Assembly (NCBI GenBank): GCA_947089135.1
Contig: CAMUJF010000006.1
Span: forward strand, 1-64,000
Source: an uncultured Clostridia bacterium
GTDB lineage: Bacteria; Bacillota; Clostridia; Oscillospirales; Ruminococcaceae
Direction of reading: 5' to 3'
Length of the DNA stretch: 64,000 bases
The position numbers and the translations under genes were made by a program. The notes beneath the pieces are model-generated. The model ran no database searches, was not told the DNA's origin, and saw only the letters and a program-made list of their open reading frames with translations. This document shows positions 25,556 to 34,865 of the stretch, piece by piece; the first letter of the stretch is position 1; every line of letters begins with the position of its first letter.

Positions 25556-25585
25556 ATTATAACACATCATAAATATTTATGTCAA
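25556..25585 (-). promoter_or_regulatory. Promoter of the chemoreceptor gene
   Basis: Minus strand TTGACA (25580-25585), 18-bp spacer, TATAAT (25556-25561). This is a sigma-A type rather than the sigma-D type often used for motility genes. The rest of 25586-25852 holds nothing recognisable. Confidence 0.75.
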
Positions 25586-25852
25586 TAAAATTCAATTCAA
25601 TTTTATATTAAAAATTTTTATACTGAATCTGTCTCAAAATATCTTTATCGCTGCGGCTTTATTTTATTCTGCAAATAAATGCGCATTTTATCACGATTTT
25701 TGTACCTATTGTTAGATAACTGTTGATTTATGAACAAAATTATAAAATAATAAAGATAAAAAAGCTTTTGGGATTAATTTAAAAAAATGCCGCCGCACGA
25801 ATGCTGCTGCATTTAACGCATTCCGTAAAAAATATAAGAACCGAGGGGTACT

Positions 25853-26329
25853 ATGGAAAATTACGATGCTTACATTATGATTCATTCCGAAGAAAAAAAC
25901 AATAATATCGAAATGCCTGAAAGACCCGACATTTTTAAAGTCAAAGAAGCAGTCGATAAAATTTCCGCGGTTTATAACGTTAGAGCCGATCTGTGCGGTG
26001 CAAAAAACACAGACGGCGGCTATGGACGCGATATGCGAGGTTTCCGCAAGCTCATAAACGCGTCCCTTTGCTCGATCATTATTGTTCCGTCCGGAAACAT
26101 AAACGAACTTATGCCGCCAATAATACATACCATTTCTAAAAACAAAAAATTATATGTGCTTGTTATAGACGAAAAAAGCAGAAATGTTCTTACTGAAATA
26201 ACGGCAGACGGTTATGAACGCATGACTGTTAACGGCAGGGCGTCGAATCCCGATTATTTTAAACTGTTCAACAGCTTTATCGCTTCCGCACAAAAAGAAA
26301 TGCGCCGGCTGTGCATACACGGCGTTTGA
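25853..26329 (+). CDS. Hypothetical protein, possible alpha/beta nucleotide-binding fold
   Basis: A 158-aa protein I do not recognise. The N-terminal YDAYIMIHSEEKNN and the middle CSIIIVPSGNINELMPPIIH followed by KKLYVLVIDEKS suggest alternating strands and helices, as in TIR/flavodoxin-like folds; this is weak. It has no signal peptide or membrane segment. Start ATG 25853 has GAGGGG upstream. It stands alone, convergent with the zinc-ribbon gene. Confidence 0.6.
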   Translation: MENYDAYIMIHSEEKNNNIEMPERPDIFKVKEAVDKISAVYNVRADLCGAKNTDGGYGRDMRGFRKLINASLCSIIIVPSGNINELMPPIIHTISKNKKLYVLVIDEKSRNVLTEITADGYERMTVNGRASNPDYFKLFNSFIASAQKEMRRLCIHGV

Positions 26330-26352
26330 CTCTGCCGTATCCGTTCAGACTG

Positions 26353-26586
26353 TCAGACTTTCCACCTGTTTCCGCAGTTCTGGCATACTGCCTCGGTATG
26401 GGTGCGAGTTTTGGTTTTTGTTCTGCTGTTTGTAATAGCGGGAATAATAAGTACAAGTCCGCAGGTACACAAGGCGAGAAGTATCCACATCGCCCAGCCG
26501 ATACAGCCCCGGTGCTTAGTTTTGGTCTCGGTCTCTGTAATTGCTTGAACTGTAACGCTTTCCGACCCGCATTTCGGACATCTCAT
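26353..26586 (-). CDS. Small zinc-ribbon membrane protein
   Basis: A 77-aa protein. The first cysteine pair CPKCGS is at residues 3-8, a transmembrane helix of about 25 residues lies at 30-55 (IGWAMWILLALCTCGLVLII), and the second pair CQNCGNRW is at the C-terminus. The two cysteine pairs would form a zinc ribbon only if both ends lie on one side of the membrane as a hairpin. Start ATG 26586 has AAAGGGG upstream. Function unknown. Confidence 0.72.
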   Translation of the reverse strand: MRCPKCGSESVTVQAITETETKTKHRGCIGWAMWILLALCTCGLVLIIPAITNSRTKTKTRTHTEAVCQNCGNRWKV

Positions 26587-26702
26587 AAAAATTACCCCTT
26601 TCAAAGCTTTTAAATCATTACTTCTCATGAATATAAAACTTTCTTTTTATATTATATTCCATATAATATAAAATTGCAATACCTATTTTAAAATTTGCAA
26701 AA

Positions 26703-26738
26703 AATCGGGAAGCCGCATCTTTGGAGCGGACTTCCCGA
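26703..26738 (-). terminator. Terminator of the giant repeat-protein gene
   Basis: On the minus strand TCGGGAAG-CCGC ... GCGG-CTTCCCGA is followed by six T residues, about 30 bp after the stop at 26769. Confidence 0.85.
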
Positions 26739-26768
26739 TAATTTTATAGCGGTAAATAGTAAATATGG

Positions 26769-29700
26769 TTACATGAGTCTGTTTCCGCATTCTGCGCAGA
26801 ATTTCGCTGTGGGACTCGTTATCCTTGCGCCGCACTGATCGCAGAACTTGACCTTGATCTCGGTTTCGGCAGGAGCTGCGGGTTCTTCCGCCGCTGCCTG
26901 AACAGGAACTGCATGGACGTCTCCGTCTGCGGCAAACGCGCCGTAAACATCGGCGGACTTTTCAACCGTGTCGGATATATGAGGCTCAGCCCTGCGGTAC
27001 TCTGTCTCATAAGCGGCATGAGAACCGTTTGCACTGTCTGCGTTATCCGCATTGTCCAAAACGCTTCTTGCGGAAACCGAAACGGGCACGGGAACAACAT
27101 GAACTCCGACCGGAGCGGCAGCAGGAGCCGCCATGGCAGCAGCCTGAACAGCCTTCTCCTGTACTGCGTTTTCAAGAAGCTCTTTCATATGCTCGGCAGA
27201 ACGCCTGTCATGAATAAAGCTTACCAGAGCGGTGAGAGTCTTTGCGACGTTTTCGATAACGTCCTTTTTAAGAGCGTTGGGCAGCTCGCTTGTGTCGCCG
27301 TTTTTCTCAACCGCCGTAAGAACGGAATTCATCAAGGTTTTCTTTGCCTGGAAAGAGGCTATGTCGTCCACCCTGATGCGCTTCATAACGCCTCTGTTAA
27401 AGGTATACAGATATTCCGTCGTCATCGTAAAGCTGTCTCCGCCGTTGCCCTCGTGGATAAGGATCGGCAGCTCGTATCTTCCGACGGAAACGTAGGTATT
27501 GCACGCATTGTCGTACTTGTTTATAAACAGACCCGTCATTCCCGGAACAGCCAGATGTACGGCGTTTATGCCGTACTCGGACATATCTCCAGTAAGATGC
27601 TCGATATACTCTCTTTGCTCCTGTTCCTTGAGGGACGCGATATGAGCGTCGAGAGCGTCAATATACTTGCTCTTGGCAGTTTCGTCCAAAGGCATGGTAT
27701 TGATACGCCTGATAAGTTCGCCTGATTTTTTGGCGGAAAGCTCGCCTATATTTCCGCACATTTCACGTATCTCACGGTCTGCAATATCCGCAATAGCGGA
27801 TTCCGCGATTCTGTTGTACTTCTCTTTTAGATAGGACGGACCATTGTACTCGCCGATCTTTATCTGAGCCTGAATAAGCTGTTCCTTGTTCATGGATTCT
27901 ATATCCGCAATATAGGATTCCAGCTCGGCTGTATGGAGAGCCGTTATCCTTTCGTCGATACGTGCCGCATAAGGCGCGATCTTCGCAGGGTCGAAGCCCT
28001 CCTCCGCAAGGCGCGCTCTTACGCTTTCAGCCTGCTCGAAGCCATAGGACTCAATATCACCGCAGATATCTTCGATAGCCTGATTTTCCAGAACGTTTTC
28101 TCTTTCGTCGGCAGCGGCAAGGCTTTCCTCGTAAAGCGCCTCGCCGATCTCATAGCGTTTTTCCCCGGCGATCTTTCTGAATTCCTCGACCTCCTCCGCA
28201 TTCATGGAGGCAACGCCGGCTATGATATTTTTGTATTCCTCCAGCTTGATAGCTTCGATACGGCTGTTAATGTCAGCGATATAGTCGTCGCAGACGTCGG
28301 CGTACCGCTCATCGTCGATAATGCGTGCCTTGAGCTTTTCAAGAACGTCAAGCTCAGCGTCGTCAATGCCTGCGCAGAGCCTGTCAAGCTCAAGTACAAG
28401 AAGCTCCTGCTCCCTTTCGGCGATCTTTCTGTAGTAGACTCCGGTGAACTCCTTGTCGTACTTTTCGTCCGCAAGCTTTTCCTTGAGTTCGTCAAGCTCG
28501 GACTGCTCCATGGAAAAAATGTATTTGCAAAGCTCCGCAAGCTCGGAGTTTTTAAGCTCGCAGTCCCGCTGGGTGATCCTGTCGAGATACTTTGAAACAA
28601 GCTGCTCATCGAACTCCCTGTCGCCGTCGGTGATCTTTGCGCGAAGTATCGTCAGATCGTCCTGGGACATATTTTCGATGTCCGCGCACATTTCCACAAG
28701 CTCTTCGTCAAGAAGCTCCTTTTCGCGCTTTTCCACCAGAACGGTATACTGAGCCAATATTTCGTCGCTGAAAAGCTTTTCCGAGATCGCGGACTTCATT
28801 TTTTCAAGCTGCTCCGCGTCCGCGAAGCCTACGCCCTCAAACAGCCTCGCAGCTTCGTTTATCTCGTAATTGTTGAGCGCCTCCGCGACCTTTTTGATAA
28901 GCGGGTACGTAAGTCTCTTGGGGAAATCGCTGTCTTTCAAAGTATCTATAAGACCCGACAGCTTCTCCTTGCTGAAGGATTCAAAGCCGTCCGCAAGGCT
29001 GTGCAGCTTAACCCTGATATTATTTTCCCTGATCTCCTCAACCTTGTTTTTGTAAAAGGCGGAGACAGCGCTGTCGTACCTGCCTGAATCCAACTTTGCG
29101 GAAACTCCGTCAAGCTGTTCGTCGCTCATCTCACCGGAATTTTTCAGTATACCCTCGATCTCGGCAGTCTGCGCCGAGAAAAAAGCGTCCCTGATCTTAG
29201 CCGCAAAGGGCTTCAGAACAGCTTCGGGGTAATTCTCGTCCGCAAGCTTCTTTTTCAGACCTGCGATCTCGTCAAGATTCATTATCGGCAGCTTCAGGCA
29301 TTTCTGCTCCAACACTGCCGACTGAACGTTATTCATAGCCAGCTTTATTTTAAGCTTGTATTTGGATTTTGTGGAATCGTCGAGAGTGGTGTTGTCTATA
29401 TGCTCGTTCAGAGCGTTCAGTTCGGATTCGTTAAGCGCGGAAAGATTTTCGCAAAGCTCCTGAACGTAGGCTTCGTTTTTGACCGCAAGCTGCATTTCCT
29501 CGGGGGTATCAAACAACGTACCGTTAAAGGTTCTGCGCTCCCTGTCAAGTATTTCCATTCGCTGTTCAAGCTCGTCTATGCACTCGCGGTTGGAAAGTCC
29601 GTACTTATCAATGACCTTTCCCACCTGCTCCTTCAGTATGCGGGACTCCTCGTAGCCCGCACAGAAACGTCCCTGCTCGTCAAAGTTCTCGTCAAGCAGG

Positions 29701-30899
29701 TACGCGCCGAGGACGACGTTTTCCATTTCTTCCTCGGACAGCGGCTCTACCTCCCAGAACTCCGCAACAGCGGCAAGATTTTCAGCCTCCTCCGGATACT
29801 CTTTATTTGCAAAATAAAATACCCTGTAATCGGCGGGCTTATGGGAAAGAAGCTCCGACACAATGAATTTTTCTTCCTCGGCGGTATAATCCCCAAGCTC
29901 CAGCCTGCGGATATTCTCGCTGTAGAAGCCGGAATCCCCTGCGGAATATTCTATCTTTTCGGGGTACTCCGCGTTCACGGCGTCAAGGAAAGCAAGCTTT
30001 ATGCAGTCCGCATCGGCGTTTCCGCAGCGCGTGCCGAGAGCGGAGAGCCTTTCCTCCGTATCCTGACCGTTCAGTACGGGAGCGTAGTATTCAGCCTCAA
30101 ATTTTTCCTTTGAAATATCTATGCCGTTTTTCGCCAGCGCCGCGGCGGTAAGTTCAAGCAGAAAGTCGATTGCGGAAAATTCATAATCGCATATTCCGAG
30201 TATCTCATCGTTCCCGGAAAGTATCTCCGCGATGCGGTTCATTCTTGCAAAGAACAGCTCTATGGTCCTTATCCTTGTGGTGTTTACGTCAATGGTTATC
30301 TCTCCGCCGAAAAGCTTGAAATCAATGGTCTCGGAATCGGAAAGATCGGGCAGCTTTACGGAGCACTTGTCAAAGAATTCCTTGAAGCAGCCGTCTATGT
30401 AATCTTTGTCGATGCGGATTATGCTTCCCGGCGCGGAGGGCTTCCAGAAAAATCCGCAGGAATATTTTTTGAAGCAAAGAACTTTATTTGTCAGGGGCGT
30501 AACGGGGGCGTATCTTTTTCCTTTTTCGCGCATATAGGCTTCGCTTACAATAATGGTGTCGTTCTTGCCGTTTATCATCCAGTCCTCGGCAATAAACGCG
30601 TTCTCGGCAAGCAGGTCGGTGATATAGATATAACCGTCCTGTTCAGCGATCCTGCGCGCTTCCGTCAGATTAAAGGCGGACCATTCCTCGCCGTCCTCGG
30701 ACATGAGGAGCATATCCCTCATACGGCAGATATAGTCCGCGTTGCTGTGAGCTTCCTCCTCGCTGCACACGGAGATCAGCACGTCCTGCGCCGCGGGGTG
30801 ACAAATTAGACTGCACGACGAGAAGCATCTGTCTGTCAGCTTACCGGGAAAATCCGAGCATTTTTCCTTAAATACGTCATATTGTTTAAAAATATCCAC
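26769..30899 (-). CDS. Giant helical-repeat protein with C-terminal zinc ribbon
   Basis: A 1376-aa cytoplasmic protein with no signal peptide. Residues 1 to about 480 form a non-repetitive N-terminal region. About 480-1090 are roughly 12 tandem helical repeats of about 51 residues, with a consensus like E-L-x2-L-x3-I-x2-M-x3-E-L-x2-L-K-x-K-L-x-D followed by Y-x2-K-I-x2-R-E-x-E-L. A PH-like stretch follows at about 1100-1180 (GMTGLFINKYDNACNTYVSV, YLYTFNRGVMKRIRVDDI). An Ala/Pro-rich linker leads to a C-terminal zinc ribbon (CDQCGA, CAECGN). I know no named family. Start GTG 30899 has GAGGG 8 nt upstream. Confidence 0.8.
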   Translation of the reverse strand: MDIFKQYDVFKEKCSDFPGKLTDRCFSSCSLICHPAAQDVLISVCSEEEAHSNADYICRMRDMLLMSEDGEEWSAFNLTEARRIAEQDGYIYITDLLAENAFIAEDWMINGKNDTIIVSEAYMREKGKRYAPVTPLTNKVLCFKKYSCGFFWKPSAPGSIIRIDKDYIDGCFKEFFDKCSVKLPDLSDSETIDFKLFGGEITIDVNTTRIRTIELFFARMNRIAEILSGNDEILGICDYEFSAIDFLLELTAAALAKNGIDISKEKFEAEYYAPVLNGQDTEERLSALGTRCGNADADCIKLAFLDAVNAEYPEKIEYSAGDSGFYSENIRRLELGDYTAEEEKFIVSELLSHKPADYRVFYFANKEYPEEAENLAAVAEFWEVEPLSEEEMENVVLGAYLLDENFDEQGRFCAGYEESRILKEQVGKVIDKYGLSNRECIDELEQRMEILDRERRTFNGTLFDTPEEMQLAVKNEAYVQELCENLSALNESELNALNEHIDNTTLDDSTKSKYKLKIKLAMNNVQSAVLEQKCLKLPIMNLDEIAGLKKKLADENYPEAVLKPFAAKIRDAFFSAQTAEIEGILKNSGEMSDEQLDGVSAKLDSGRYDSAVSAFYKNKVEEIRENNIRVKLHSLADGFESFSKEKLSGLIDTLKDSDFPKRLTYPLIKKVAEALNNYEINEAARLFEGVGFADAEQLEKMKSAISEKLFSDEILAQYTVLVEKREKELLDEELVEMCADIENMSQDDLTILRAKITDGDREFDEQLVSKYLDRITQRDCELKNSELAELCKYIFSMEQSELDELKEKLADEKYDKEFTGVYYRKIAEREQELLVLELDRLCAGIDDAELDVLEKLKARIIDDERYADVCDDYIADINSRIEAIKLEEYKNIIAGVASMNAEEVEEFRKIAGEKRYEIGEALYEESLAAADERENVLENQAIEDICGDIESYGFEQAESVRARLAEEGFDPAKIAPYAARIDERITALHTAELESYIADIESMNKEQLIQAQIKIGEYNGPSYLKEKYNRIAESAIADIADREIREMCGNIGELSAKKSGELIRRINTMPLDETAKSKYIDALDAHIASLKEQEQREYIEHLTGDMSEYGINAVHLAVPGMTGLFINKYDNACNTYVSVGRYELPILIHEGNGGDSFTMTTEYLYTFNRGVMKRIRVDDIASFQAKKTLMNSVLTAVEKNGDTSELPNALKKDVIENVAKTLTALVSFIHDRRSAEHMKELLENAVQEKAVQAAAMAAPAAAPVGVHVVPVPVSVSARSVLDNADNADSANGSHAAYETEYRRAEPHISDTVEKSADVYGAFAADGDVHAVPVQAAAEEPAAPAETEIKVKFCDQCGARITSPTAKFCAECGNRLM

Positions 30900-30935
30900 A
30901 GTTACAGCCCTCGCTTTATTCAATATATATTATAT

Positions 30936-30964
30936 ATGATAACAATTTCTCGAATAATTGTCAA
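30936..30964 (-). promoter_or_regulatory. Promoter of the giant repeat-protein gene
   Basis: Minus strand TTGACA (30959-30964), 17-bp spacer, TATCAT (30936-30941), about 35 bp before the start codon. Confidence 0.8.
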
Positions 30965-31086
30965 GGACATTTGCACACTTTTTACATTTTATTATATATT
31001 AATTGACACTTATTATTTATAATGACAAAGAAAGCGGAAAAGTGTTCCTTTTAGACTGCCAAAATTTATATTTTTTGGAAAAAAGC

Positions 31087-31115
31087 TTGACAAAAGCGTG
31101 TTTTTGTACAATAAT
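31087..31115 (+). promoter_or_regulatory. Promoter of the GH4-like gene
   Basis: TTGACA (31087-31092), 17-bp spacer, AATAAT (31110-31115). It is divergent from the promoter at 30936-30964 and has a leader of about 90 nt. Confidence 0.65.
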
Positions 31116-31211
31116 ATATGTAGCGGTATGTATTTATGTATTTATTTTTTGTTAAATGTACAGAACAATAAGCACAGCAGGCGCAGGATCATCACGAAAG
31201 GAACAGGTCTT

Positions 31212-32582
31212 ATGGTAACTAAGGATAAACGGATCGTTATTGCATATATAGGGGGAGGTTCCGTAAACTACGGCTGGAAGATCTTTTCCGAGCTTGCCGC
31301 GGAGGAGATATGCGCCGAGGTCAGGCTTTACGACGCGGACAAGCAGCTTGCCCTTGCAAATGAAACCATAGGAAACAAGCTCCGCGAGCACCCCGACTGC
31401 AAGAGCGATATAATTTACCTTGCTTCGGAGACTCCCGAGGACGCGCTTGCCAATGCGGATATAGTCATAATGTCCTTTACCCAGGGCTCAATAGAGGAAA
31501 TGGTCACCGAAATGCATCTGCCCGAAACCTACGGTATTTATCAGGCTGTGGGCGAGCAGTCGGGTCCGTCGGGACTGATAAGGGCGCTGAAAACGCTTCC
31601 CGTCTATATCAAATACACGGAGCTTATCAAAAAAATATGTCCCGAAGCATGGGTAATAAATATGTCCAACCCCATGTCGGCGTGTATGCTGATGATGTAC
31701 GAGGTGTTCCCGGAAATAAAGCTTTTCGGCTCCACAAACGAGCTTTTTCCCGCGCTGGAGCTTCTCGCCAACATCTGCGAAAAGGAGTTTGAGATCCAGC
31801 CCATACGCAGGCGGGACATAAAGTACAATCTTATCGGAATAAGCGGCTTCAGTTGGTTTAACGAAGTCGCCTACGACGGAAAAAATATTATGCCCCTTTT
31901 CAGGGAGTACGCCGAAAAATATTACGGAAGCGGCTACGAGATAAAGCCCAACGAATACAAAGTAAACCCTTTCGCTTCGGCGAATAAAATAAAATTCGAC
32001 CTGTTTCTAAGGTACGGCTGCATACCCGCCGTTCCGGACAGACTTGCCGCGGACTTTTGTCCCGCATGGTACACAAGCTCCCCAAAAACCATGTCAAGCT
32101 GGAAGTTCAGCCAGACCACGGTGAATTATCTTAAAAAGCTTAAACTGGACAAGATAGGACGGGTCAAGAACCTTATGAACGGCGGCGAGTTCCTCAGAGT
32201 GGGTGGAAGTTCTACCGAGTGCGCCATGCAGATACGCGCCCTGATAGGTCAGGGAAATCTTATTACCAACGTTTGTATGCGCAACAGCGGACAGGTAGAA
32301 AATCTGCCGATAGGTTCGATAGTGCATACCAACGCGCTTATAAGCAGAAATTCCGTCAGACCCGTGGCGGCAGGAAAGCTTACCGACGAGCTGTACGGAC
32401 TTACTATCCGCCATGTGATGAACCAGAAGACTATCGTCAGATCGGTAGCGGAAAAAGATTTAGACATCGCATTCAACGCGTTCCTGAACGATCCGCTCAT
32501 GTCGGTGGATCTTAACGACGCAACGGAACTTTACAAGGAAATGCTTTCAGCGGTCAGAGCGCATCTGATCTACTACTGCTGA
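31212..32582 (+). CDS. Glycoside hydrolase family 4-like protein with altered metal site
   Basis: A 456-aa NAD-dependent GH4/LDH-superfamily protein. The Rossmann start is IAYIGGGSVNYGW, with LYDAD after strand 2, EQSGPSGL in place of the usual GE-x-x-GPGG, and NMSNPM at 150-155. GH4 enzymes bind a divalent metal through a Cys in a CH[N/S/E/G] motif and a His in GLNH. Here those positions read STNE (174-177) and GISGF (209-213). The oxidation-elimination chemistry may be lost or changed. Start ATG 31212 has AAAGGA upstream; the longer frame from 31098 has none. No sugar-transport genes are adjacent. Confidence 0.8.
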   Translation: MVTKDKRIVIAYIGGGSVNYGWKIFSELAAEEICAEVRLYDADKQLALANETIGNKLREHPDCKSDIIYLASETPEDALANADIVIMSFTQGSIEEMVTEMHLPETYGIYQAVGEQSGPSGLIRALKTLPVYIKYTELIKKICPEAWVINMSNPMSACMLMMYEVFPEIKLFGSTNELFPALELLANICEKEFEIQPIRRRDIKYNLIGISGFSWFNEVAYDGKNIMPLFREYAEKYYGSGYEIKPNEYKVNPFASANKIKFDLFLRYGCIPAVPDRLAADFCPAWYTSSPKTMSSWKFSQTTVNYLKKLKLDKIGRVKNLMNGGEFLRVGGSSTECAMQIRALIGQGNLITNVCMRNSGQVENLPIGSIVHTNALISRNSVRPVAAGKLTDELYGLTIRHVMNQKTIVRSVAEKDLDIAFNAFLNDPLMSVDLNDATELYKEMLSAVRAHLIYYC

Positions 32583-32640
32583 TATACTGCCCGGTATTGC
32601 AAAATTGTAAATTTTGCAATAGAGCCTGGTATAACAAAAC

Positions 32641-32672
32641 GTCCCGCCGGGTCTCTCGTACCCGACGGGATT
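32641..32672 (-). terminator. GC-rich hairpin between convergent genes
   Basis: CCCGTCGGGT...ACCCGGCGGG on the minus strand, with a G-U pair, is followed by ACGTTTTG. On the plus strand the same stem has one mismatch. An AT-rich hairpin (TATTGCAAAAT/ATTTTGCAATA, about 32594-32620) precedes it. Together they probably stop both convergent genes. Confidence 0.6.
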
Positions 32673-32676
32673 TGCT

Positions 32677-33594
32677 TTATGCCTTTACGTTCAGCATTTT
32701 GACAGTATTTCCTGCGGAGGCAAGCGCAGTTCCGTATATGCCTATACCGCCCCGCTTCATGGCTTTCTTCACCTTTTTCACAACATAGGACTGCTCCGCT
32801 TCGGCGCGGGTTATCCTGCGTTTTAGGGTGTAATTCTTTTTCTTGACTGTAACGGTTTTTACCTTTTCAGCAACCTTTTTATCCGTTTTTCCGTCTTTCT
32901 TTTTTACTGACTGCGGCTTCTTCTGAACCACCTTTTTCTTGACTATCTTGTCCTTGGGCTTCTTTTCCGAGCGCCTTGCCTCGGCAAGCTTTTTCGCGGC
33001 GGCGATGCATTCCGCCTGAGTAGGCAGACTTGACAGTTCCCCGCGCTTTATAAATTCCTTTTCAGACTTTTCCATAGCGGCGTTTTTCTGCTGCTCCCCT
33101 GCGGCTATGGCAAGCTTATCATTTTGTGAAAGACTTGAATTGCTCTGCGCCGATTTTATTGTACTTAAAGACGATACCGTCCGCAGCATTCTCAGCTTGT
33201 GGAATTCGTCCTTTGTCCTGCACCGTCTAAGCTGGCTCTCGTAAAAGACCCGCTCTCTTTCCACGTCAAGGACTTTCTGGTACGCCTGAGGGTCTTTCTG
33301 CTGGAGATACCGCTTCTCCGACGGAGTGAGCCTGTCGCCCCGGTTCAGCTTTTCATTAATGCTTTTCAGTATTTTATCCTTGTATTCGTCTTTATCCGTG
33401 CTGTCAGTACTTTCGCCGCTTTCGGTCTTTTGCGTTATTTCACGCATTTTGTTTTTCTGTTCCTCCGCCCACTCGGAGGCAGTTTTTATGCCGTCGGCAG
33501 AGAAATTTCCGTCCTTTTTTTTATTCTGCCATTTCACCTGCATATCCATGGTTTTTATATAATTGTTCACCGAACATGAATACATGAAATCCAT
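32677..33594 (-). CDS. Lysine-rich hypothetical protein
   Basis: A 305-aa, very basic protein. The N-terminal 60 residues include VNNYIKTMDMQVKWQNKKKD. A charged helical middle follows (LTPSEKRYLQQKDPQAYQKV, ERERVFYESQLRRCRTKDEF). A Lys-rich stretch at about 205-265 (KKKVVQKKPQSVKKKDGK) precedes a conserved-looking end (YVVKKVKKAMKRGGIG). The basic tract could bind nucleic acid. Start ATG 33594 has GGGGGG 7 nt upstream. I do not recognise a family with a known function. Confidence 0.65.
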   Translation of the reverse strand: MDFMYSCSVNNYIKTMDMQVKWQNKKKDGNFSADGIKTASEWAEEQKNKMREITQKTESGESTDSTDKDEYKDKILKSINEKLNRGDRLTPSEKRYLQQKDPQAYQKVLDVERERVFYESQLRRCRTKDEFHKLRMLRTVSSLSTIKSAQSNSSLSQNDKLAIAAGEQQKNAAMEKSEKEFIKRGELSSLPTQAECIAAAKKLAEARRSEKKPKDKIVKKKVVQKKPQSVKKKDGKTDKKVAEKVKTVTVKKKNYTLKRRITRAEAEQSYVVKKVKKAMKRGGIGIYGTALASAGNTVKMLNVKA

Positions 33595-33798
33595 TATGAC
33601 GCCCCCCAAGTACACTGTGTTATGTTTGCTTATGCTTGTTTATGCCGTTTGCGGCAATTACCCTTATTGTATATATCGTCAGGCTTTGCAATAAGTTTAT
33701 GTGCGAAAAGTCAATTCATAAAAAATTTACATTTAACAATTCAGAACCTATAGTGTAAACATTTTATATTTCGGATCATGTCAACACGCCATAAATAA

Positions 33799-33836
33799 AA
33801 AATCTTCCGACCGATTTCAGCCGAAAGATTTTCGAT
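33799..33836 (-). terminator. Terminator of the btuF-btuC operon
   Basis: On the minus strand AAAATCTT-CG ... CG-AAGATTTT is followed by T residues, immediately after the permease stop. Confidence 0.75.
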
Positions 33837-34865
33837 TCATTTTACACCGTCCGGTCGGGAACGTCTGAAAAATACCCATGCAAAAAAGGGTGCGCCGATA
33901 AGAGACGTAACGACCCCGACCGGAAGCTCGTTCGGAGAAAGCACCGTCCTTGCGGCAAGGTCGCAAAGCACCATGAACGTCCCCCCTATAAGCGCGGACA
34001 TCGGCAGCAGAAGCTTGTGCTCCGCACCGAAAATACGCCTTGCAATATGCGGGGAGATCAGATCCACAAAGCCGATAACTCCCGCAAAGGCTACCGCTGT
34101 TCCCGACAGCACCGCCGTTACCAGAAGTATTAGGGCTTTCTCGCGCCTTGTGCTCACTCCCGCGCTTTGGGACTGCTCGTCCCCGAAAGTCAGCAGATCA
34201 AGCTCGCGGCTTTTCAGCATAAAGTACGCAAGACATACTGCAAGCGCTGCGGCGAGAATTATTACGTATTCCCACTTTCTGCCCGAAAAGCTGCCTGTCT
34301 GCCATTTCATTATCTGCTTGTATTTTTCGTCCTTTGCGTTCGCCATAAGCGAAACTATACCGTTTACAAACAGGGACAGAACCATTCCCGTGAGCACTAT
34401 GGTGCTGCCCTGAAGAGTGCGGTCTATTCGGGAAGCAAACGCCACCATAAGGAACATTGCCCCGATCCCGAAAACCAGTCCCGCCATGGGAAGTGTGAAG
34501 CTTCCCAGAAACGACAACTCGCAGGCAATGACTATTCCCGCTCCAAGGGACGCTCCGCTGGATACTCCTAAAGTAAAGGGCGAAGCAAGGGGATTTCTCA
34601 GAACAGACTGCACTGCCGTTCCGCAGGCGGAAAGAGCCGCACCCGTGAGAAATCCCAGCAGTACCCGCGGGAGACGTATGGTCATGATTATGCTGACGCT
34701 TGAGTCGGGAACGCCCTCAAGCCCTGTACCGAAAACGGCGTTCCCGAAAATTTTCAGCAGGTGCGCAGGAGGTACAGGAACGCTGCCCGCGCATACGCCG
34801 AGGATAATTGCCAATACCGCCGCGATAACGGTAAGGATAACGCCGAAACCTTTTGTGCGCTTCAT
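33837..34865 (-). CDS. btuC: Cobalamin-type ABC transporter permease (BtuC/FecCD family)
   Basis: A 342-aa permease with about ten transmembrane helices. FecCD hallmarks are RLPRVLLGFLTGAALSACGT, NPLASPFTLGVSSGASLGAG, GVIGFVDLISPHIARRIFG and a C-terminal NELPVGVVTSLIGAPFFAWV. The start ATG overlaps the binding-protein stop (ATGA), so the two are coupled. The upstream cobalamin riboswitch indicates corrinoid uptake rather than iron-siderophore uptake. The ATPase is encoded separately at 36372. Confidence 0.9.
   Translation of the reverse strand: MKRTKGFGVILTVIAAVLAIILGVCAGSVPVPPAHLLKIFGNAVFGTGLEGVPDSSVSIIMTIRLPRVLLGFLTGAALSACGTAVQSVLRNPLASPFTLGVSSGASLGAGIVIACELSFLGSFTLPMAGLVFGIGAMFLMVAFASRIDRTLQGSTIVLTGMVLSLFVNGIVSLMANAKDEKYKQIMKWQTGSFSGRKWEYVIILAAALAVCLAYFMLKSRELDLLTFGDEQSQSAGVSTRREKALILLVTAVLSGTAVAFAGVIGFVDLISPHIARRIFGAEHKLLLPMSALIGGTFMVLCDLAARTVLSPNELPVGVVTSLIGAPFFAWVFFRRSRPDGVK

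Noticed and set aside
25853..26329. A TIR-domain immunity protein.
   Set aside because: The first strand and some hydrophobic spacing look similar, but no catalytic Glu context or partner defence gene is evident.
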